Positions 1-4,629 of a DNA stretch of 5,557 nucleotides are shown here, piece after piece; the first letter of the stretch is position 1, and every line of letters starts with the position of its first letter. Below the pieces are notes generated by a model, which did no database searches, was not told where the DNA came from, and saw nothing but the letters and a program-made list of their open reading frames with translations. This DNA is from Pseudomonadota bacterium (lineage in GTDB: Bacteria > Pseudomonadota > Alphaproteobacteria > Rhizobiales > Beijerinckiaceae): the NCBI GenBank assembly GCA_028876585.1, contig JAGWRL010000311.1:1-5557 (forward strand), given 5' to 3'. Made by a program: the position numbers and the translations under genes.

Positions 1-328
1 CGCCGGCCGCCTCGCGCGCGGCGGCGTAGACATAGGAGAGATCGGCGTGGCCGTCGCCGCGCCGCGACGGCGTGCCGACCGCGATGAACACCGCTTCGGC
101 CCCGCGCACGGCCTGCCCGATGTCGGTGGTGAAAGCCAGCCGGCCCTGGCGCGTGTTGTTGGCGACGAGGTCCTCGAGGCCGGGCTCGAAGATCGGAATC
201 TCGCCCCGGCGCAGCGCCGCGATCTTGTCCGCGTCACGATCGACGCAGGTGACGGTGTGGCCGAAATCGGCGAAACAGGCCCCCGAGACGAGGCCGACAT
301 AGCCGGCGCCGATGACAGTCAGACGCAT
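1..328 (-). CDS. ugd: UDP-glucose 6-dehydrogenase, N-terminal part (3' end outside window)
   Basis: The enzyme oxidises UDP-glucose to UDP-glucuronate with two NAD+ in the cytoplasm, supplying uronic acid for capsule, exopolysaccharide or LPS. The 109 visible residues are the start of the NAD-binding Rossmann domain. They show GAGYVG at residues 7-12, Asp30 at the end of the second strand (expected to bind the NAD ribose), PIFEPGL at 45-51, VGTPS at 84-88 and DGHADLSYVY at 92-101. This run closely resembles rhizobial RkpK-type enzymes, which are about 430-440 aa, so roughly three quarters of the protein is missing. The ATG at 328 is preceded by a GAGGGG Shine-Dalgarno about 8 nt upstream. The DUF3830 gene ends 37 bp upstream on the same strand, so the two may share a transcript. 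GDP-mannose or UDP-ManNAc dehydrogenases share the fold, but the PIFEPGL and DGHADLSYVY blocks favour UDP-glucose. The catalytic Cys lies beyond the window and cannot be checked. Confidence 0.93.
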   Translation of the reverse strand, partial: MRLTVIGAGYVGLVSGACFADFGHTVTCVDRDADKIAALRRGEIPIFEPGLEDLVANNTRQGRLAFTTDIGQAVRGAEAVFIAVGTPSRRGDGHADLSYVYAAAREAAG

Positions 329-365
329 CGCTTATCCCCTCTCAAGCCGAGCGCTGGCTACGGCG

Positions 366-779
366 TCAGGCTCGTTCGAACCTGATGTCCTGCGCCCCTT
401 CCCACAGGCACTTGCGGCCGAGCGGATAAAGGTTCTCCAGCCCCGACGTCAGCGTCAGAAAATGATTGCCGGCGAGTTGGCCGACCTTGGAGGCGAACCG
501 CACCCCGCCATAGGCGAGCAGGATCTCCGTCTCGCTGACGCCGCCGGGATAGAGGATCACCTGGCCGGGCGCGGGATAGCTGGTGTGGTTCTCGTAGCCG
601 ACCTTGAAATCGTAGTCGCCAAGCGGCATCCACACGCCCTCGCCGCTCCAGCGCACATGCACCACCGTGCTGATGAACGGCAGCCGGGCGAGAAACGATT
701 CGCAGGTCTTGGGCGCCAGTTCGGTCTCCAGCCGGCCCTCGAAGGTGAAGGGTCCGGCGATCACTTTCAACTTGCTCAT
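366..779 (-). CDS. DUF3830 family protein (137 aa, function unknown)
   Basis: This is a small protein that I recognise as DUF3830, a family with no established biochemical role. From memory, a structural-genomics member has a cyclophilin-like beta-barrel fold; that does not prove isomerase activity. Family-typical blocks span the whole length: APKTC (22-26), HVRWSGE (41-47), ENHTSYPAPGQ (63-73), LYPGG (76-80), GQLAGNHF (100-107) and GRKCLWEGAQDI (121-132), so the protein looks complete. No signal peptide or membrane segment is visible, so it is probably cytoplasmic. The frame stays open upstream to a TTG at 881. I chose the ATG at 779 because GAGGA lies 6 nt before it and the conserved sequence begins there. 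It is divergent from the acyl-CoA ligase and sits 37 bp upstream of ugd on the same strand. The family call is firm; the function is unknown. Confidence 0.9.
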   Translation of the reverse strand: MSKLKVIAGPFTFEGRLETELAPKTCESFLARLPFISTVVHVRWSGEGVWMPLGDYDFKVGYENHTSYPAPGQVILYPGGVSETEILLAYGGVRFASKVGQLAGNHFLTLTSGLENLYPLGRKCLWEGAQDIRFERA

Positions 780-805
780 GGCGGCGTCCTCGAATCTGAG
801 GCCGT

Positions 806-835
806 CCTTTAGCGCGCGCGACGCGCTCTTGCCAA
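806..835 (-). promoter_or_regulatory. Weak candidate promoter for the DUF3830-ugd pair
   Basis: Reading the minus strand, a TTGGCA -35 (830-835, 5 of 6 consensus matches) is followed after 18 nt by TAAAGG (806-811, 3 of 6). This would place a transcript start about 20 nt before the DUF3830 ATG at 779. The spacer contains the inverted repeat AGCGCG-N5-CGCGCT (811-827), which may be no more than CpG-rich sequence. The -10 is poor, so this is a suggestion only. Confidence 0.3.
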
Positions 836-874
836 ATGCGCCCGCCATCGCGCGCCTTCGCCCGATGGCTGGCT

Positions 875-903
875 TTCCCAAGCCGCCCGGCTGCGGCTAT
901 GAT
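875..903 (+). promoter_or_regulatory. Candidate sigma-70 type promoter for the acyl-CoA ligase
   Basis: TTCCCA (875-880, 4 of 6 matches to the -35 consensus) and TATGAT (898-903, 5 of 6 matches to the -10 consensus) are separated by 17 nt. Transcription would begin near 910 and leave a leader of about 20 nt before the ATG at 929. This is the best promoter-like pair in the 149-bp divergent region, but it has been judged by eye only. Confidence 0.45.
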
Positions 904-928
904 CGGCCGGCCTGTTTTGGAACGCGCC

Positions 929-2560
929 ATGAACCCGACAATCTTCGACCGCGACCTCGACCGCAATGCCGCCAATCACCAGCCGCTGACGCCGCTGACG
1001 CTGCTGGAGCGCGCGGCGTCCGTTTTTCCCGATCATCTGGCGATCGTGCATGGCCCGCTGCGCCGCAATTACCGCGACTTCTACGCCCGCAGCCGCAAAC
1101 TCGCCTCGGCATTGGCGCGGCGCGGCATCGGCCACGGCGACACCGTCGCGGTGATCGCCGCCAACACCCCGGCGATGCTGGAATGTCATTACGGCGTGCC
1201 GATGTGCGGCGCGGTCCTCAACACGCTCAACACCCGGCTCGACGCCGCCGCGCTCGCCTTCATGCTGCAACATGGCGAGGCGAAGGTCTTGATCGTCGAC
1301 CGCGAGTTCTCCGCCCTGATGGCGCAGGCGCTGAAGGACATGGTCACGCGGCCCTACATCATCGACTACGACGATCCCGAATTTTCCGGCCCCGGCGAAC
1401 GCATCGGCCAGATCGAATATGAGGAGTTCGTCGCCACGGGCGACGCAGCCTATAGCCGCACGGCGCCGCGCGACGAATGGGACGCCATCGCGCTCAACTA
1501 CACCTCCGGCACCACGGGCGACCCGAAGGGCGTCGTCTATCATCATCGTGGCGCGCATCTGCTCGCGGTCGGCAACGTGGTGACCGCCGATATGGGGCCG
1601 CATCCCGTCTATCTCTGGACGCTGCCGATGTTCCATTGCAACGGCTGGTGTTTTCCGTGGTCGATCAGCGTCAAGGCGGGCGTGCATGTGTGCCTGCGGC
1701 AGGTGCGCGCCAAGCCGATTTTCGACGCCATCGCCGAATATGGCGTCACCCATCTCTGCGGCGCGCCGATCGTCATGCAGGTGCTGCTCAATGCGCCCGA
1801 GGCGGAGCGCCGACCGATGCCGCGCCGCGTGCGCTTCTTCACCGCCGCCGCGCCGCCGCCCGCCGCCGTGCTCGCCGCGATGCGCGACGCCGGCTTCGAG
1901 GTGACGCATCTCTATGGCCTGACCGAGACCTACGGCCCCGCTGTGGTCAACGACTGGAAGCAGGAATGGGACGCGCTGCCGGGCGACGAGCAGGCCGCGC
2001 TCAAATCGCGCCAGGGCGTGCGCTATCACGCGCTCGAAGCGCTTGACGTAATGGACCCCGAGACGATGCATCCCGTCCCCGCCGACGGCGAGACGATGGG
2101 CGAGGTGATGTTTCGCGGCAATGTCGTGATGAAGGGCTATCTCAAGAACAAAGCCTCGACCGAGGCCGCCTTCGCCGGCGGCTGGTTCCATTCCGGCGAT
2201 CTCGGCGTCAAGCATCCCGACGGCTACGTGCAATTGCGCGACCGCTCCAAGGACATCATCATCTCGGGCGGCGAGAACATCTCCTCGATCGAAGTCGAGG
2301 ACGCGCTGTTCCAGCACCCCGCCGTGGCGCTGGCGGCGGTGGTCGCCCGCCCCGACGAGAAATGGGGCGAGACTCCATGCGCCTTCGTCGAACTGAAGCC
2401 CGGCCACAGCGCGACGGAGGCCGAGTTGATCGCCTGGTGCCAGTCCAAGCTCGCGCGCTACAAATGCCCGCGCAGCGTGGTGTTCGCGGAAATCCCCAAG
2501 ACATCGACCGGCAAGGTGCAGAAATACGCGCTGCGCGAGCGGGCGAAGGGGTTGGGCTAG
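929..2560 (+). CDS. Acyl-CoA ligase (AMP-forming, ANL superfamily), 543 aa
   Basis: The enzyme activates a carboxylic acid with ATP to an acyl-adenylate and then forms the CoA thioester, releasing AMP and pyrophosphate. All core motifs are present: P-loop YTSGTTGDPKG at 191-201, FHCNGWCFPW at 235-244, YGLTET at 329-334, GWFHSGDLG at 418-426 with the ATP-ribose Asp424, hinge DRSKDIIISGGENIS at 438-452, and PKTSTGK at 523-529 with catalytic Lys529. Length and the FHCNGWCFPW block fit the clade of bacterial medium-chain or DmdB-like (methylmercaptopropionate) ligases and plant AAE enzymes. The substrate cannot be read from motifs, and annotators often write only 'acyl-CoA synthetase'. The frame opens at 836, but the ATG at 929 starts the family-typical N-terminus (MNPTIFDRDLDRNAANHQPL) and has a weak GGAA upstream; the ATG at 899 lacks a ribosome site. 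It is transcribed alone, divergent from DUF3830 and convergent with the MFS gene. It is predicted to be cytoplasmic. Confidence 0.95.
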   Translation: MNPTIFDRDLDRNAANHQPLTPLTLLERAASVFPDHLAIVHGPLRRNYRDFYARSRKLASALARRGIGHGDTVAVIAANTPAMLECHYGVPMCGAVLNTLNTRLDAAALAFMLQHGEAKVLIVDREFSALMAQALKDMVTRPYIIDYDDPEFSGPGERIGQIEYEEFVATGDAAYSRTAPRDEWDAIALNYTSGTTGDPKGVVYHHRGAHLLAVGNVVTADMGPHPVYLWTLPMFHCNGWCFPWSISVKAGVHVCLRQVRAKPIFDAIAEYGVTHLCGAPIVMQVLLNAPEAERRPMPRRVRFFTAAAPPPAAVLAAMRDAGFEVTHLYGLTETYGPAVVNDWKQEWDALPGDEQAALKSRQGVRYHALEALDVMDPETMHPVPADGETMGEVMFRGNVVMKGYLKNKASTEAAFAGGWFHSGDLGVKHPDGYVQLRDRSKDIIISGGENISSIEVEDALFQHPAVALAAVVARPDEKWGETPCAFVELKPGHSATEAELIAWCQSKLARYKCPRSVVFAEIPKTSTGKVQKYALRERAKGLG

Positions 2561-2588
2561 CCGCCGCCCCGTCTTGTCTCGCCCGGCG

Positions 2589-3815
2589 CTAACCCCGCTT
2601 CAGCCGCACGTCGGGCAGGAAATAGGTCAATAGCCCGATCGCCGGCAGGAAGCCGCACAGCTGATAGACGAAGGCGAGGCTGGTGTGGTCGGCGAGCAGC
2701 CCCAAGGCCGCCGCGCCTAGCCCGCCGAGGCCGAACGACAGGCCGAAGAACAGCCCGGCGATGGCGCCGACATTGCCCGGCGCGAGCTCCTGCGCATAGA
2801 CCACCATCGCCGCGAAGGCGGAGGACAGGATCAGGCCGATCGCGATCGAATCGACCACCGTGCCGATCAGGCCGAGATGCGGCAGCAGCAGCGTGAACGG
2901 CAGCACGCCCAGGATCGACGCCCAGATCACGTATTTGCGCCCGATCCGGTCGCCAATCGGCCCGCCGGCGAAGGTGCCGGCCGCCACCGCGCCGAGAAAC
3001 ACGAACAGCAGCACCTGCGCCGTCTGCACCGAGACGTGGAACGTCTCGATCAGATAGAACGTGTAATAGCTGTTGATGCTGGCGAGATAGAACGTCTTCG
3101 AGAACAGCAGCACCACGAGAATGGCGATCGAGCGCCACACCACGCGGCGCGGCAGCAGATCGGCGGCATGGGCCGCGCCCGATTTGTGCGCGCGCGCGCC
3201 TTGCGCGATCTGCCATTGCGCGACGCGGGCGAGCAGCAGGATGGCGATGAAGGCCAGCGCGGTGAAGGCCAGCACCGAGATCTGCCCGTTCGGCACGACG
3301 ATGAAGGCCGCCATCAGCGGCCCGAGCGACTGGCCGAAATTTCCGCCGACCTGAAACAGGCTCTGCGCGAAGCCGTGCCGGCCGCCCGAAGCGGCGCGCG
3401 CGGCGCGCGACGCCTCGGGGTGAAACACCGCGCTGCCGACGCCAACGAAGGCGACCGAGACCAGCAGCATCGGATAGCTGCGCGAGAACGCCAGCAGCAC
3501 GAGGCCGAACAACGTGAAGGCCATCGCGAACGGCAGCGCCCACGGCGCCGGCCGGCGGTCGGTGACCAGGCCGATGAACGGCTGCAACAGCGAGGCGGTG
3601 ACCTGAAAGACCAGGGTGATCAGCCCGGTCTGGAAGAACGTCAGCGAATATTGATCGCGAAACACCGGATAGAGCGCCGGCGCCAGCGATTGCATCATGT
3701 CGTTGAGCATGTGCGAGGCGCTGACGGCGACCAGGATGCCGACCGCGGCGACGGGACGCGCGACAGCGGCGATCCGCACGCGCTCGGGCGCGTCGAGAGG
3801 TTCAGCCAGACTCAT
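2589..3815 (-). CDS. fsr: MFS exporter of the fosmidomycin-resistance (Fsr) family, 408 aa
   Basis: This is an inner-membrane major facilitator predicted to export fosmidomycin-like compounds or other small molecules by proton antiport. It aligns by eye along its full length with E. coli Fsr (406 aa). Matching blocks are SHMLNDMMQSL (34-44), ASLLQPFIGLVTDR (74-87), GVGSAVFHPEASR (125-137), GGRHGFAQSLFQVGGNFG (144-161), the second motif-A loop GPIGDRIGRKYVIW (285-298), YAQELAPG (340-347) and LGLLADHTS (371-379). About 12 hydrophobic segments are split by a polar central loop near residues 205-225. The frame continues up to a TTG at 3869, but the ATG at 3815 has GGGGA close upstream and gives the family length. 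The physiological substrate may not be fosmidomycin. The gene follows the infC terminator, so it probably has its own promoter, although I see no clear one in 3816-3889. Its stop lies 28 bp from that of the convergent ligase. Confidence 0.92.
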   Translation of the reverse strand: MSLAEPLDAPERVRIAAVARPVAAVGILVAVSASHMLNDMMQSLAPALYPVFRDQYSLTFFQTGLITLVFQVTASLLQPFIGLVTDRRPAPWALPFAMAFTLFGLVLLAFSRSYPMLLVSVAFVGVGSAVFHPEASRAARAASGGRHGFAQSLFQVGGNFGQSLGPLMAAFIVVPNGQISVLAFTALAFIAILLLARVAQWQIAQGARAHKSGAAHAADLLPRRVVWRSIAILVVLLFSKTFYLASINSYYTFYLIETFHVSVQTAQVLLFVFLGAVAAGTFAGGPIGDRIGRKYVIWASILGVLPFTLLLPHLGLIGTVVDSIAIGLILSSAFAAMVVYAQELAPGNVGAIAGLFFGLSFGLGGLGAAALGLLADHTSLAFVYQLCGFLPAIGLLTYFLPDVRLKRG

Positions 3816-3886
3816 GATGTCCCCGAAAACGACGAACGCCGCGCCCGATCGGCCCGGCGTCTCCTGCAAAGCCGCGCTCTAGCCCG

Positions 3887-3910
3887 AAACGCCCCTCGCC
3901 GCGAAGGGCG
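3887..3910 (-). terminator. Probable intrinsic terminator of infC
   Basis: On the minus strand, 7 nt after the infC stop, a 9-bp stem (3890-3910, with one G-U pair) closes a 3-nt loop: CGCCCTTCG, then CGG, then CGAGGGGCG. It is followed by only TTT (3887-3889). The stem is strong but the T tract is short, so termination may be incomplete and some transcription may continue into the MFS gene. Confidence 0.6.
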
Positions 3911-3917
3911 CCGGCGA

Positions 3918-4457
3918 TCACTTTGGCGCGAGCACCATCACCATCTGCCGCCCTTCCATCAAAGGCTCGGCCTCGACCTTGGCGACTTCGGCGGTCTCGC
4001 TCTTCACCTTCTGCAACAGCCGGTAGCCGATGTCCTGATGCGCCATTTCGCGGCCGCGGAAGCGCAGCGTCACCTTGACCTTGTCGCCCTCCTCGAAGAA
4101 GCGGTAAACCGAGCGCATCTTGACCTCGTAATCGTGGTCGTCGATGCCCGGCCGCAGCTTGATCTCCTTGATCTCGACGATCTTCTGGCGCTTGCGCTGC
4201 TCGGCCGACTTCTTCTGTTCGAGGAAGCGGTACTTGCCGAAATCGAGGATTTTGCACACCGGCGGCGTGGCGTTGGGGACGATCTCGACGAGATCGAGTC
4301 CCGATTCCTCCGCCAGACGCTGCGCGTCGGCGAGGTTGACGACCCCCCGGTTCTGTCCTTCGCCATCGATGAGCTGAACTTGAACGGCGCGGATGTCTCG
4401 GTTGACGCGCGGGCCGCCTTTCTCCGGCGCCGCGGTGGACTTCATGGGACGACGAAT
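3918..4457 (-). CDS. infC: Translation initiation factor IF-3, 179 aa, AUU start codon
   Basis: IF-3 binds the 30S subunit, prevents premature 50S joining and checks start-codon and initiator-tRNA pairing. The N-terminal domain (about 1-83) carries [13 protein letters not shown] (19-31) and [10 protein letters not shown] (69-78). A lysine/arginine-rich linker follows, and the C-terminal domain (about 88-173) includes [16 protein letters not shown] (95-110), [15 protein letters not shown] (124-138) and [13 protein letters not shown] (167-179). The first in-frame ATG is at 4445, but it lies 19 nt from the only good Shine-Dalgarno. That site, AGGAG at 4465-4469, is 7 nt from an in-frame ATT at 4455-4457, giving an N-terminus [18 protein letters not shown] starts are well known for infC in E. 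coli, where IF-3 discriminates against its own start codon and so represses itself. rpmI and rplT do not follow; instead there is a terminator and an MFS gene. Confidence 0.98.
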   Translation of the reverse strand: MRRPMKSTAAPEKGGPRVNRDIRAVQVQLIDGEGQNRGVVNLADAQRLAEESGLDLVEIVPNATPPVCKILDFGKYRFLEQKKSAEQRKRQKIVEIKEIKLRPGIDDHDYEVKMRSVYRFFEEGDKVKVTLRFRGREMAHQDIGYRLLQKVKSETAEVAKVEAEPLMEGRQMVMVLAPK

Positions 4458-4464
4458 GGCGTAT

Positions 4465-4469
4465 CTCCT
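4465..4469 (-). promoter_or_regulatory. Shine-Dalgarno that sets the AUU start of infC
   Basis: AGGAG on the minus strand lies 7 nt before the ATT at 4455-4457 and 19 nt before the first ATG at 4443-4445. Only the ATT is at a normal distance. This decides the start choice for infC. Confidence 0.8.
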
Positions 4470-4484
4470 AGATAGGTTAATCGG

Positions 4485-4504
4485 AAAAGGCGCGAAAACA
4501 CGCC
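4485..4504 (-). promoter_or_regulatory. Terminator-like hairpin in the infC leader (possible attenuator)
   Basis: The minus-strand RNA reads GGCGUG-UUUU-CGCGCC (4489-4504), a 6-bp stem with one G-U pair and a UUUU loop. It is followed at once by UUUU (4485-4488) and lies about 15 nt ahead of the infC Shine-Dalgarno. The shape resembles a weak intrinsic terminator inside the leader. Regulation is inferred and no ligand or protein is known to me. Confidence 0.4.
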
Positions 4505-4507
4505 CGT

Positions 4508-4530
4508 CTCCGCAAACGTCGTCTGCGAAG
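4508..4530 (-). promoter_or_regulatory. RNA hairpin in the infC leader
   Basis: The minus-strand RNA folds as CUUCGCAGAC, loop GAC, GUUUGCGGAG: a 10-bp stem with two G-U pairs. The G-U pairs mean the complementary strand would fold less well, so the structure suits the infC transcript. It ends 3 nt before the terminator-like hairpin at 4489-4504, giving a tandem arrangement. Confidence 0.4.
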
Positions 4531-4540
4531 CTAGCCGGGG

Positions 4541-4569
4541 AATGTCGTACTTTGCCCCCGCCGTGTCAA
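4541..4569 (-). promoter_or_regulatory. Candidate promoter for infC
   Basis: A perfect TTGACA -35 (4564-4569, minus strand) is followed after 17 nt by GACATT (4541-4546, 3 of 6 matches to the -10 consensus). Transcription would start near 4534, giving a leader of about 75-80 nt that includes both hairpins and the Shine-Dalgarno. The -35 is convincing; the -10 is weak. Confidence 0.5.
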
Positions 4570-4574
4570 CGCGC

Positions 4575-4598
4575 CGCGCCCCGAGGGCGCGTTTTTTT
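4575..4598 (+). terminator. Strong intrinsic terminator on the plus strand with no plus-strand gene
   Basis: A perfect 7-bp stem, CGCGCCC (4575-4581) and GGGCGCG (4585-4591), closes the loop CGA and is followed directly by seven T residues (4592-4598). This is the clearest intrinsic terminator in the window, and it works only for plus-strand transcripts. Both neighbouring genes are on the minus strand, where the T run reads as an A run before the stem and the 3' side has no T tract. It could end an antisense or small RNA, or block antisense transcription into the downstream membrane-protein gene. Confidence 0.7.
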
Positions 4599-4629
4599 CA
4601 TCAGCCTGCCGCAAAATCGCCACAGCCGC

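Noticed and set aside
780..881. N-terminal extension of DUF3830 to a TTG at 881
   Set aside because: The extra residues are not family-like, and the ATG at 779 has a GAGGA site at the right distance.
836..928. Upstream starts at 836 and 899 for the acyl-CoA ligase
   Set aside because: The added residues do not look like the family N-terminus, and 899 lies within the likely -10 box with no ribosome site.
358..975. Alternative minus-strand frame of 205 codons over the DUF3830 gene
   Set aside because: The overlapping frame at 366-779 carries the full set of DUF3830 motifs; this one has none.
809..2407. Open frame of 532 codons on the minus strand opposite the acyl-CoA ligase
   Set aside because: It is a shadow of the ligase frame. 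The product has biased composition (Arg, His, Ala, Gly), no domain and no good ribosome site. Its equal length to the other long shadow is coincidence.
3816..3869. TTG start at 3869 for the MFS exporter
   Set aside because: No ribosome site lies before it, and the ATG at 3815 has GGGGA upstream and gives the usual Fsr length.
2877..4475. Open frame of 532 codons on the plus strand across the MFS and infC genes
   Set aside because: It is antisense to two clearly homologous genes. Its translation is an Arg, Gln, His and Asp-rich low-complexity product typical of GC-rich shadow frames, and it matches no family I recognise.
4599..4629. The 4575-4591 stem as the terminator of the minus-strand membrane-protein gene
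   Set aside because: In that direction the seven A residues come before the stem and no T run follows it, so it does not fit an intrinsic terminator for that gene.
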